Assembly: GCA_014529385.2 (NCBI GenBank)
Contig: CM043952.1
Span: 60,464,119 to 60,528,118 of the forward strand
Origin: Adiantum capillus-veneris
Lineage: Eukaryota > Streptophyta > Polypodiopsida > Polypodiales > Pteridaceae
Reading direction: 5' to 3'
DNA: 64,000 nt
Below are positions 10,035-20,680 of this stretch, piece by piece. Numbering within the stretch: position 1 is the first letter of the stretch; each line of letters starts with the position of its first letter. Position numbers and translations under genes: made by a program. The notes under the pieces were generated by a model, which did not search any database, was not told the DNA's origin, and worked only from the letters and a program-made list of their open reading frames with translations.

Positions 10035-12736
10035 TGTTAGGTGCAGTGGAATGATTGTTTGCGCTTTGCTCAAGGTGAGTGCTCCAAACTCTGCTCAAGG
10101 TTTCTTTTAGTTCTTATAGAAGGGAGAGCCTTCCGTTTCTTAGTGGAGAGTGCTATGATCACGACAAAGTGAATGGACAATGAGCATGTAAGTGTATGAG
10201 ACAAAGAGATAGAGAGAGAAGAGAGATACAACACCAGAGACGTAAAACCCTCCTCTGAAGGCCCCACTCTCGTCGGCGAGAGTGGTCTACTTTTGATTGC
10301 ACAAAGTGGTACAATGCGTATGCAATGGACTGATGCGACTTGGACTATGCCGATGACGACGCCGGTGATGACGACAACGACTTGATGGCTGAAAACTGAG
10401 ATCTTCTAATCGTTGAATTTCGGGACTGTTTTGGTGGCTGAAAATGACTGTTTTGGCTGCGTTTTCATGGCTGAAATTCACTGATTTGAAGAGGCTCATA
10501 TAGCTGACAAAATGCTGGGGTATTGCACTGATCAACCTGCGTTTTTGGGGCTGAGGTCGAGGGCTGTAAACGCTGGATGTTTGCAGGGCAGAGCTGCGTT
10601 TTAAGGCTGATTTGACCTGCTACTTGACCTTGTATGGCTGCGTTTTACAAGGCTGAAATCATCAAGTAAAAACGCTGAGATCTGAAGTACAAAAACGCTG
10701 ATTTCTGCTAAGTCTTTGCAATCCAAAAACGTTGGGCTTTGGGCTGCCTGAAGGGGGGACAAACGCCAGGGGATGGGGCTTGTAGACGAGGGCTGCTGTG
10801 AAGGAAACGCCAAGGGATGGGAGGCTTGATCTAATGCTGAAAAACGCTAGGGGTGCTGAGGGGGGGTACTACTGAGAAGTTGCCTGTTGAGCGGGAAGCT
10901 CCTGCTGCCTCTTCTGCCAGAAAGTGCTAACTTGGGTTTGTGTCACCAACGTGTGACTACTATCTATCCTTTTTGTTGATTTCTTTCTTATTATTCATTC
11001 ATTTTCACTTTTTGGAAACACCCCTCGGGAAATCAAACTGCCTTGCATTGCATAGCTAGTGTGGAACTGTTCAGAGCGAGTCCAGGCCTAAGGGCAAGAG
11101 AGCACTAAGGTTGGACAAGGACTATGGTTAGCCAAAGTGGGGTCATTGACTAGCCAAAGTGGAATCCTTTGCTACAGAGGCTACATTTCAGTTCTGGGTG
11201 TGGCTGCAGTGTACAAAGGGAGTCAGATGACCTAGAAAGATACAATGGCAGCATCTCCTAAAATTTAGGGAACTGCTATATTGGGACCTGAAAATGTGTT
11301 CGCGTCATTACCTCCGGAATGACAAGGGGAATATTTTATTACTCTGCCGTGAAGTCAACTGGGCAACCGGTCAGGAGATTTTTAGGCGGCAACCCCGAAA
11401 CGAAAAATGGCATGTAAATGGCCCAGAAATGTACACTTTCCTCATTCAGGAAGAAGTGGCGCTGATTTTAGAGAAAGGAGGCTCATTTTTCAAGCTTCTG
11501 TCAGGTTGAGAGCTATGGAGTGCTTCCTTTCCCTCTTATGTACAGTGCGGTGCCAGGAGTGATGCCCTGCACGCTACGCACTGCCCTCTCTCTCCCCTAT
11601 GTCAGTATGTTATGCCCCTCTAGTGGGCTTTTCAATTGACCAATGTACAGTTGTGTGGGTTCATGCGCGATTGTCGAGGCAAGAGCCTCTTGCACAGGTT
11701 CTGGATTAGCTAGCGGCTAATCCCCCGCAGGTACAGGTGATTCGGAGAGGTTTCACGTGCGAAATCTCGTACGATTCAAAGGGCAAGTAGCCCTACAAGT
11801 GCGGTAGCTCGAGGACTTGCTACGGATGCGACCGGCACGCAAAACGGAGCCCGAAACAGTGGATTAGAGCTTGCTGTGTATTTTTGCAGGTTTAGGGTTT
11901 TGGCCCTAAACGGACCCTAATACCCCCAGAAGGTTCGGGGACACAAGGGAACCGCTGTACAGGTGATCTGGCGCATTTTCGGGGCAGAAAACAGAGAATT
12001 CAGTGTGCTGCAGATTCTCGCCAGGTTTTGCAACGTGTCCATATGCGTCGGGAAAGTCATCCAATGAGTGGTAATACTGACTGTGAAGGGTCCTAGTACA
12101 GTTATGCTGTCGAAATCGGGCCAGAACAATTGAAATTCAGCCAAGGTTGTGCGGGGCAACTTGTAGGGAACCGCAGCGTTTATTCCCTCTTTTAAAGAAT
12201 AAAGAAATACCGAAAGGGGCGCCTATTTAGGGGCCAATCTCGTGTCAGTCTTCTCATATAGGTGCAATCTAGCAACCTGTATCCCTTTTTCCTTTGTTGT
12301 GTCTTGAAAGTCCAGGTACAGTGGGCGACAAATTAAATGGGTGAAAGCAAATAAGGTTTAAGTCTAAGGTCTACCGCCCTTCTTGAACAGGCCGGTTCCA
12401 ATTTGCTTATATATTAACTTAGCAAAATTGCCCTACCTACTTTTGTTGGAAAGTCACTTAAAAATAATAAGTGAAAATAACCAAAAATAGGGAAAATAGG
12501 CTAAATGCACTGGAAAATTCCCCTGACTGAATCTGTTGGATTCTGAAGGGAATACTGATGATCATGCTTGTGCAACCGGAGGATATGCATCTATTGCTAA
12601 GTGACTGGGCATGCACGGTCTACGAATAGACTCACAAAAGTGCCAAATCACTGCTAATCTAAACTGACTGGACTGACTGAACCCTGTTGTGGTGTAGCTT
12701 GTCCACGGACATATAGGGTTGGGATGTCACGTGACA
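10035..12736 (-). repeat. 5' LTR of element B, split by an insertion
   Basis: Ends TGTCACGTGACA (outer) and CTAACA (inner). Removing 10941-12400 leaves about 1.24 kb, close to the 1212-bp LTR of element A. The point of interruption, in CTTGGGTTTGCTTATATA, is uninterrupted in A (5432-5450) and in B's 3' LTR (6210-6230). Confidence 0.8.
10941..12400. mobile_element. Probable solo LTR (1460 bp) inside B's 5' LTR
   Basis: Begins TGTCACC and ends GGTTCCA, giving TG...CA ends. It is flanked by gtttg (10936-10940) and atttg (12401-12405), a 4-of-5 match, at a site that is empty in the paralogous LTRs. It contains no coding motif. A CTGGCGC...CGGGGC stretch near 11968 resembles a tRNA-Asp-type primer site, so an LTR plus some internal sequence is an alternative. 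Confidence 0.65.
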
Positions 12737-13830
12737 TAACTACACAAAAGGATAGAAGTATTCAAAATGGGCCAGAAAGGCTATGGCAGGAGTTGCAATA
12801 TCAATGCCTGGCTAAACTGTTTCTTCGCAAGTTCTAGACTCAACTATGGGTTAGCTGATACTGTTAGCAGGTGACTGCTTTTAGCAAACTGGGCTCAATT
12901 GATACCTTAAAAGGATGGAACACTAGGAGTCTCATTACATAACTGTAACAGATATAAATGCAACTTAGCAAGTATAGTTTGAAATCCTTCCGTTCATTGC
13001 AGGCACCGATTGACTCTACAAAGGCTAGGTGTACCACATAATCTACACCAAAGGATTACACAATGGGTCTTGGGAGGACTCCATTGGTGGGAGTCGATTA
13101 GAAGCCTCACAGTCCAATTCACTTAGTAAGCTCCACACACTAAGGGTAAAGGTGCAAAACATTTTGGTGGAGCTCCTATGAGCGCACTTAAGCCAGCTTC
13201 AGGGGGGCTTTAACTGAGGCCTTCACCTCACTTAAACGAGAAAGTCTGTCCTTGGTCGAGCTGAGAGGTTCTATCTGAAGAATCGTATCCTGTTTTTCTC
13301 TATGTCTATATCTTGAGATTAGCAAGAGTATATAGTCTGTAGGACATGTTTATACCTTTTGGCGTCCCACCATGATGAAAAAAAGGTAGCCTATCCTCGC
13401 TTTATTTCCACAGTTTGTGGGGGGGAAAAAACCCTAACAAAGACCTGATTAAGCTTTATCTAATCTCCATTCTGTGACTGAAAGAATTGTCCCAACAATT
13501 TACTTCTTGTGTTTACAGTTCAATCAAAGTACCAGTTGACAAAAGACATATCGAAAACAGTCCGAACAACAACTGAGACATGACAAATGTATAAAAAGTA
13601 TTTTAAAATATTCTCACCAAAATATATATATATATCATACAGCAAAGAACGATTTATTTAGTTAGAAGGCATGTGGCATCTGGAATGGCTGAGAACAAAA
13701 AACAGAAACAACCTACACTTAACCATGTAGTAATTGGATCAAAGCGTACAAATTTATATACGTGATACGCCTATCTGTAAATGTTCATATACATGGATGT
13801 CCTTCACAGTCCATGTGATTCTCCTGGCAT
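12737..13830. other. Gene-free flank between element B and the membrane-protein gene
   Basis: No coding motif seen. This is the 3' side of the minus-strand gene and would hold its 3' UTR. It includes a short (AT)7 run near 13622-13635. Confidence 0.5.
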
Positions 13831-14826
13831 TTACAAAGATTCCATTTGGATGGAACTTTTCAAGGGAACATACTCACCCATGTAGGCCCCAAGATGCTCT
13901 GACAAGGCAGTCCAGTCAATCTGCTCATTGTGAAATGACTTGCAAGCAAAGTAGAAAACTGTTTGCCCCAGCATTCCATAGAGGGTGACAGCTGTAAGCA
14001 GCACTACAAGCACTGTACCAAATAGCAATCGAAATAGCATAGCATTGCCTCCATTATCATGATGCCTATGACGCAGCACATAAAAGTGGAAAAGAGCACC
14101 AATGGTACTAACTAGGAACACATACAGATTAAACAGCTCAAAGGCAACCACCTTCTTACCCCTGATCAAATCAACGCTCCTTCTGAGTGCGAAAAACCCA
14201 TAGCTATCTTCCAGGACCGAGATGACGCTGGCAAGGTGCCAAATGCAGCTGATATAAACGTGAAGGCTATAGAAAGCCAGGATCAGCAGCACCAGGATGA
14301 TGATGAACAGAACCATGTTGACATTTACAAGGCTGAGAATTGTGAGGTGTATAGTGAGGATAGCAATCCCATGGTATGCTGCGATCATGACAAAGACCCA
14401 TGCGAAAGTGATGAGGAGCCGTTTCCAAACAGTGGGTACCACACCCAAAACCTTGGTATAAGAAAGGGGTCTCTCTGTGTAGATGCATGCAACGCTGTAC
14501 ACGGTAGCTGCGGTGGAGAGAAGGGAAAAGGCGAGGACAAAGAGGAGATAGGCAATGAAGAAGGCAAGGAGGGAGGCCCATTCATGAGCGATTTCAGCCT
14601 GACGGTGTTCGGCAGCAGAGGTCCCTGGATGCTCTTCAATGAATTCCTCATTGTGACGAATCTTGTGGACGAGGGGCCCGGAAACAAGGTGATGGGCGAG
14701 GAGCAAGAAGCAAAGAGGCAGGATTAGAGTGGATGCCAGAGAGAAGAACAGCCTCCGATGTTGTTTCAGAATTCGTGCCGACTCCACAAGAATACCACGA
14801 AGATGCTGCAATTGTTCCCTCTCCAT
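13831..14826 (-). CDS. Plant-specific multi-pass membrane protein (331 residues, intact, single exon)
   Basis: This is the one intact host gene. The uninterrupted frame ends HLGAYMGEYVPLKSSIQME, a C-terminal signature I know from the Arabidopsis family At4g19950/At5g44860/At1g31130, often labelled 'polyadenylate-binding protein 1-B-binding protein' or simply membrane protein. Hydrophobic segments lie near residues 27-47, 85-112, 137-160, 165-195, 230-250 and 265-295, consistent with six membrane spans. Family landmarks include FAFSLLSTAA-like, WHLASVISVLED and QTVFYFACKSFH. The length is as expected for the family. The N-terminal Met is preceded by a CT/GA-rich leader. The biochemical role of the family is not established; the name reflects an annotation, not proven poly(A)-binding-protein contact. 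No frameshift or stop is present. Confidence 0.9.
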   Translation of the reverse strand: MEREQLQHLRGILVESARILKQHRRLFFSLASTLILPLCFLLLAHHLVSGPLVHKIRHNEEFIEEHPGTSAAEHRQAEIAHEWASLLAFFIAYLLFVLAFSLLSTAATVYSVACIYTERPLSYTKVLGVVPTVWKRLLITFAWVFVMIAAYHGIAILTIHLTILSLVNVNMVLFIIILVLLILAFYSLHVYISCIWHLASVISVLEDSYGFFALRRSVDLIRGKKVVAFELFNLYVFLVSTIGALFHFYVLRHRHHDNGGNAMLFRLLFGTVLVVLLTAVTLYGMLGQTVFYFACKSFHNEQIDWTALSEHLGAYMGEYVPLKSSIQMESL

Positions 14827-14876
14827 ATCTCTATCTCTCTATCTCTCTCTCTGTCTCTGTCTGTCTCTGCGCGAGA
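14820..14876 (-). repeat. GA-rich 5' leader of the membrane-protein gene
   Basis: Interrupted (CT)n on the plus strand, so (GA)n in the sense of the minus-strand gene, lying immediately upstream of its ATG at 14826. GA-rich 5' UTRs and core promoters are common in plants and can bind GAGA-type (BPC) factors; a regulatory role here is inference. Confidence 0.6.
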
Positions 14877-14975
14877 GCTAGCTATGGCGACCTCGACGCA
14901 GCTGAGTTACACCCTTCAACTTTCCATTTTCCCTTCAGACTTGCTATAATTGAGATTAATTTTGGGCTATAGGCA

Positions 14976-15371
14976 TAGGGTAGAGGGGCCAGTAGCGAGA
15001 CGGGTGCCAATAATAACATTGAACACCCCCCAAAAGAAGAAGCAGAGTGGCGTTTGGGTTTTGGGTTGTTGGCTTACGGGAGCTGATGTGGGGTCTTGCC
15101 ATTCGTTGAACCTCGGTTCAAACACGTATTGCATGCATCCTTGTATAGGCGCCCTACTGTCTCAAATGTCTCGATGACCATTTTTTGCATTAAATGTTGT
15201 GCCAACCTATCGCAAATATTTTGTGCAGCAGTAGCTTTGGAGCAACCTATGTCATCTCAAAGCCCTGCTTGATGCGCATCTTTTGCGCTCCTTGTAGCGC
15301 GAAATTGGCCATGGAGGAAGAAAATATGCCGTGCGCAAGTTAGATGTACCCTTACTGGCCCCTCTACCCTA
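14976..15371. mobile_element. Inverted-repeat element (MITE candidate), about 392 bp
   Basis: A perfect 17-bp inverted repeat (gggtagaggggccagta) bounds it at 14978-14994 and 15353-15369. TA lies directly outside both ends, as expected for a Tc1/mariner-like TA target duplication. No transposase is encoded. A second, shorter similarity (tgagatta) lies 20 bp outside the left end and directly outside the right end, so the true terminus could be longer. It lies about 150 bp upstream of the start of the membrane-protein gene. Confidence 0.6.
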
Positions 15372-16263
15372 ATCTCATTGCATGGATATTACATTGTACT
15401 CAGCAAGGCCATACAATGCAAGCAAAGATTAATATCACTAGTAAGCAGTTTGTATGAGATAAGAGCCGAGTTGCGCCTGGGAGGAGTGGGGGTAGCGAGG
15501 TCCGGATAGTCCTACTAGTACTTGGTTGCACTATAGTGCCAAAGTTATTGCCGGATTTACTATTCCCACTACAGCGCCTCGAAAAGTAAGGGGTTGAGCG
15601 AAGAATTCGTGGTTTTCACCTGCGCATCCAGTAGAGCTCGTGGATTCACCTGCAACAACTGGCAATACACTTGCACTTGTCGCCTCCTAGTGCAACCTCG
15701 TCCTGCATTGCATGTGTCATCTCAAGCTTGCCACCCGTGCCATGAAACTTGCTAGACAATAGGTCTTCTAAAGGAAGCTTTTATTTAAAGACTTGGTGTT
15801 GGGTGTGACCAAGGGCTAGTGGGGGTAGAGATAAAACTCTCCTTTTTATTAGGGAATCCCACTAGCCCATGGTGGGACCTAACTCTAACTAGTGTTGCTT
15901 GTTAGGCATTGCTATAGAATGTTATCGGAACATTACCTTTACCAACATTGCGTTTACCAATAATGGATTAAATCCTACTCCTACTTCAGTCTACTCACAC
16001 TGCATTAACAAGAATCTCCAGAGATTCTTTATTTTTACTAAAGAAAAAAAAAATGTTGTCGCCATCATCCCCTGGCTCGCGAGGATCGCCTCTGCGCAGG
16101 GCTCTCTTTCTCACTCATGCCTTTGCCCTCAGACACACAACGTCCTAGCTAGCATGCGCCATCTCCTTCTCGGACGACAACGCATGAGTGAAGATGCAAT
16201 TTGCTTCTCACATAGTGAGACAAAATAACTATGTCTCTCGCTCTTTCAACTTGAGACACTCCA

Positions 16264-16265
<2 letters not shown>
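15372..16265. other. Gene-free stretch with a small hairpin
   Basis: No coding motif. An 11-bp inverted repeat (gggctagtggg / cccactagccc) sits at about 15813-15823 and 15858-15868, with a 34-base loop. Confidence 0.5.

Positions 16266-16347
<82 letters not shown>
16266..16347. repeat. (CT)41 microsatellite
   Basis: Uninterrupted CT dinucleotides for about 82 bases. Translations of it are Ser-Leu or Arg-Glu runs and are not genes. Confidence 0.95.
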
Positions 16348-16352
<5 letters not shown>

Positions 16353-16686
16353 CTGCACACACTATATCCTCCTCGCACGGCAAGGCGGCACTAAGCTCTG
16401 ATGTGCACAGCATGAGAGTGACCTCACGATGGAACTCTTCCATTATAGGACCCCCTACTTTGCCACTAGTCTGCAACACGACGCGGGTCCCCTGCGGTTC
16501 CTTTGCAAAACGATCATTGCTCTGCGCCATGAGGCCCTCTTACAAAGCTCACGGCATTGTTTGATTTGCTCGATCTCGCAGGACTACATCCCCATCCCGA
16601 TCACAGGTGTTGAGTACTCGCCTTGGGGCACAATTCTTTTTGGAACCCCTCTCCCTCCTAGGCAGCTCGTTCGAGCTCTAAGCCAA

Positions 16687-16706
16687 ACACACACACACAC
16701 ACACAC
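16687..16706. repeat. (AC)10 microsatellite
   Basis: Uninterrupted AC dinucleotides, about 20 bases. Confidence 0.9.
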
Positions 16707-17577
16707 TCACCTACATCGTACAGTGCTCGCAATAGAGAGATACTATTACTCCTTTTCTCTGTGCACCATGGCACCAATGGAAACAGAATGAGAAATTTTT
16801 TTAAATTCTGCATTCATTCCTTGCTTCTGCTGACAGCTGGAATGTTAAGGCCCTCTCTCTCTCTTCCTCTCACTCCTTCCCTTTTTCCCCCCTCAAACGC
16901 TTGGGAGAATCTCCCTAATAAACCCCTTTTGCAAAATTGTAGGCGTCAAAATTGGGGACGCCTACTCGATCCACTCCAATTAAGGGGAATCTCGCCAGAT
17001 CCTTCCCCCCAGAAACCCCCTCTCTCTTCCCTCTCTCTCCTCTGTCTTCTCCCCACGGCCCTCCCCCCCCCTCGCTTTGCCATCGCTGTCCTTTGCGCTC
17101 CCGCATGCTTCGCCATGGCTGGTCGAGCCTTGCCCACACAGCCACAGACACCATCTCCTCCAGCTCCATCGCGAGTGAAAGGGCGTAGGAGGAGGTTGCG
17201 GCAGTGTATTTTGCAAGGGCTCCCCGCTTGCTTCTGAATAGGAGCTCCCTGCAGCTCCATCGCACACAAATCTAAGAAATGCGCAGAGCAGTGCGTAGTA
17301 GGCGCAGAGCGAGATCTCCTCTCATCTCGCACACAGACCAGGAGCAGATGCCAGGGCGAAAGACCCCCTGCGCAGCCCTACTCAGCCTCCCGCTTGCCCC
17401 CCTCGCCTTCTTGCCTGCACTTTCCCCTTTGCTGTGTCTCTAGCTTGTGACCTCTCGAGCCTCGACCATCTCGTCCATGCTGTGGCCTCACCTCCTCGAG
17501 AGGTTCCCACCACAATCGACACACAGGCAGTGCAAAATCACACAGTGCAAAAAATTATCTCTTGATGTAAGACAGAC

Positions 17578-17578
<1 letters not shown>

Positions 17579-17622
<44 letters not shown>
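17579..17622. repeat. (CT)22 microsatellite
   Basis: Uninterrupted CT dinucleotides, about 44 bases. Confidence 0.95.
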
Positions 17623-17625
<3 letters not shown>

Positions 17626-18947
17626 GTGGCCTCCTCCCCATTTTTTACTTGAAAGGCTACCTTTCCTTTCTCATTGTAGCAAAATGGTATCTTGTGGGAT
17701 TCGCCCAAAAGAGACATGCGTGCAAACCTACTCGATTGTAATGTAGAGAGATCGACAATTTAACAAAAATCACGGTAGGATTTGATAGACATGAAAATGA
17801 AGACATTATAACGACCAACAAGCAATTTAAAAATTATAAACCTAGAATAGAACATAAAAGAATATATGTTAATTTACATTGAGCATCTAGTACCAAAGTA
17901 AACAAAGTAGGGGATACGAGCTGGAGAAAATTCAAAAAACGATGGTATTAGTTTGATGAGTGAAAGGGAAGGATTCGCAATGGAAGGAAAAGGGAAGTAT
18001 GCCACGTGAAAGGAGGGAACTCTGTTTTCTTTTTCATCTCTGTGTCAAGAAACCCAAGTCGTGGCTGCAGCGCACAAAATCGCAAGAATTTCTCTCTCTC
18101 TCTCAACCCAAGTCGACGGTGCATCGCATGGAACTGCAAGGATGCTCTCTTCGTCACCATCGCCATCTTCGTCATCAAAAAAGCCCTTTTGTGAGAAGGT
18201 GTGCTCTTGGGCGAGTACTAATCAATCAGGCTAGTGCTGATTCATAATCTGAGTCGAAAGAGTTATGAATGCAAGACAATATAATCTGTGCATGATAGAG
18301 TTTGGAGGGATTTTAGGGGAGTGCTGCAGATGCGAATATCTCTAACAAGGGCCAATCAGTCCACTGATCGGGGAGGAGCAACATCGGCGGGTGGGGGGAA
18401 GGACATTCATTGATTGTGTTTCACGTGAGGAAGTCGAGCTCGCATCTACTGCTTTCATTAGCAAGCGGATCATCATATTGACAGTTCTCGCCTGAGAGCC
18501 AGTTTCTTTCGACTGAGGGCAAAGGAAGGGGAAGGTGAGGAGAGGGTGATGTGGGAGGACCACGAAGGGGTGCGGAGGAAGGGAAGGTGACTCTATGATG
18601 CTCATGCACCTACCTTGCATTGGCTTCATGGCACGATGGTCAAACGCTATTATTCTTTAGAAAGGTCTTCGAATCTCGAAATCTTGAGGATAAACTAATG
18701 TGTTTTTTAAATCTCGAGGATATCAATTGATTTTAAATCAAAAAATGGGCTCATTAATTTTAGAAGGAAAAGGGAAGGGTTAAAAGGGATATATAGGGAC
18801 ACCAGAAGTTCTCATGTGAAGATAATTCAGGGTGGGTTCAGACTAAGCGACGGAAGAGAAATGCAATGGGGCGTCAATGCTCCATGGCAAAAATTGATTG
18901 GTTGGAGTTGAGGCTCTCTTCCGTCAGGCCCTCCATACTTCTTCCGA

Positions 18948-18965
18948 CCCCCCCCCCCCCCCCCC
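18948..18965. repeat. Poly(C) run of 18
   Basis: A homopolymer of 18 C followed by GGGG. Its length may be affected by sequencing error. Confidence 0.9.
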
Positions 18966-19265
18966 GGGGAAGCGTTGATGGCCTCTCTAAGCCCCCTTCG
19001 CTTTTTCACTCTTCCTCCTCCACACTCTTCAAACTAGGCGGCTCAAGACTTGCGAAGGCTTTGTTTCTTCCGCCGGTTCAGTGTGAACCCGGCCTTAGAG
19101 AGGGAAGGCTATTTTTGAAAGGAGTCACATAGCATGTTTCAGTGTCAGACACGCACACACACCACACACATGAGGGCGCAATTGTAAGGTGCCATCCACC
19201 TCATCTCGAACGAGTTTTTCACTTGATAGGGCAATTAATCTTGAGCGCTTTGGTTGTAGTAGCAA

Positions 19266-19288
19266 CTCTCTCTCTCTCTCTCTCTCTC
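19266..19288. repeat. Short (CT)n tract
   Basis: About 23 bases of CT repeat, followed by a short ACACAC/ACGC run to 19310. Confidence 0.9.
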
Positions 19289-19816
19289 ATACACACACGC
19301 ACGCACGCATACAACATGGTGTTGACAGGTTGTGGCCTTATGAGAGAGATTTACCTGTAGGGTGAAATTGGTGATAGATTGACGCAAGAGATAGGGGAGC
19401 TGCAAGGTGGGGAGTCAATTAGGGCGCCATCGTCCATCGTCGTTTGGCACACTTAAAATACACACAGCAATGCAAACCGCATGGTGTTTAGAGATGAGCC
19501 CCCGTTGAACTGCTACAAGCAGCAACGTGGATGTAAAGCAGCGTGCTTTCATAAATTCACACTGTGTGAAACCCTAGAATAACCATGAGTGCCTAGCTCA
19601 AAGCGAATTCAAGCACGGGTATCCTACTTACTCGAGGCTTTCAGAATGCTGGTCACCTTCTTCGCAGTAAAGTCTTCTCCGTCGGTGTTGCTGGAGGGGT
19701 TCATGAGATTGTCGCCTGCAGATAACGCAGAAGAAGAGGCGTGTCTGAGGTTGTCTCGTCTCCAAGCACACACATTCAGTAATAAAGGACACCTGAACAA
19801 CACTGCCATCCTCGAA

Positions 19817-19992
19817 CATGCATCCTCCGTCCTTGGCTCTGTTGGTTCCAGGTGTTGTTGCCAACCCATTCACGCTCAATAGGCCCAGGCCAACGACAGA
19901 GGTTCCGTCTTATGTTGGTGGTTTCAACATGCATCCTCCGTCCTTGGCTCTGTTGGTTCTAGCTGTTGTTGCCAACCCATTCACCCTCAATA
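19817..19992. repeat. Direct duplication of a 65-bp unit (period 111 bp)
   Basis: Two near-identical 65-bp copies at 19817-19881 and 19928-19992 (catgcatcctccgtccttgg... to ...ctcaata), separated by 46 bases. Only about three differences are seen. No gene function evident. Confidence 0.85.
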
Positions 19993-20325
19993 CCCAACTA
20001 CAATCAAGATCCCACAAAAAGAGAGAGTTGGAGTGTTGTCAACTCCAATGTTGTTGTAGCTTGTATGTTGGCTACTAGCCTTGTTCGAGCCTTGCACAAC
20101 GTCGCCATGGGCAATGCCATCGTTGTTGCATGCTTTTCATGCATGTTTAGTGGAGATGATATTAAAAGATTGGGAACGTCAAAGCTAGCATGAGGCTCTA
20201 GCGGCTAGCCATGCGGTTCGGTGAGCTCTTGACTCATCATAATCTCAACGACCTAGATTTAGAGTATCCACGGGTTGAGTTTGGGCCAAGTGGCTCACTC
20301 CACGATCTTGAAAGCGAAAAAACCC

Positions 20326-20680
20326 TGTTAGGCTTACCGAGTAAATGTTGTGGCATTTGTCCTTAGCCTAAGTGACGTGTGACCACCTAGTGTGGGGGGA
20401 CACTTGATAGTCGGGAAACTCATTCCTTAATAAGTGGAACTGCCTGGAGAAGAGAGGAACACACTCACCACAAAAATCTCGAAAACATATCCTTCCTTTT
20501 CCCCTAAAGGGGGAGGTGTGGTTTGTGTGGGTGCTTGGCTAGACAAGCCTTAGGTGTGAACCCTTGTAACCATATTGGCATGTACCCTCGGCCTATGGTC
20601 AATATAAGGAGGTGCTCTTTCATGGCAGAGTCACACACTCATCTTGTGTCTAATCTTTAGCACACCATAATATTACAACA
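20326..20680 (+). repeat. Possible solo LTR, 355 bp (weak)
   Basis: Starts TGTTAGG, ends TTACAACA, and has a TATA-like AATATAAGG near 20600 followed by CA-rich sequence, as copia LTRs often do. The flanking bases (aaccc and attag) do not form a target duplication, so the ends or the identity may be wrong. Confidence 0.3.

Larger units (their letters stand above)
5775..12736 (-). mobile_element. Non-autonomous gypsy-type element B (gag and protease only)
   Basis: Minus-strand order: 5' LTR (12736-10035, split by an inserted solo LTR), primer site (10033-10022), short 5' frame, gag (9570-8455), zinc knuckle, protease, then directly the acidic-repeat and unknown C-terminal module, polypurine tract and 3' LTR. 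The 800 bases between protease and the polypurine tract leave no room for reverse transcriptase, RNase H or integrase, and none of their motifs is seen. It would need a partner element to move. The outer flank is taact at 12737-12741; the other end is out of the window. Confidence 0.75.
16348..19816. other. Gene-free, CT-rich stretch with several microsatellites
   Basis: No conserved coding motif on either strand. Pyrimidine-rich blocks around 16850-17100 give proline/serine-rich spurious frames. Microsatellites inside it are listed separately. Confidence 0.5.

Noticed and set aside
14236-14727. 163-codon frame on the plus strand opposite the membrane-protein gene
   Set aside because: It is antisense to an intact conserved gene and has no motif of its own.
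15100-15130. tRNA-like B box (ggttcaaac) inside the inverted-repeat element
   Set aside because: No matching A box or cloverleaf could be drawn; too weak to call a tRNA or SINE.
16149-16530. Long Ser-Leu and Arg-Glu frames over CT/GA tracts (also at 30237, 33424, 34654, 35174, 35618)
   Set aside because: They are translations of dinucleotide microsatellites, open in several frames at once, with no domain.
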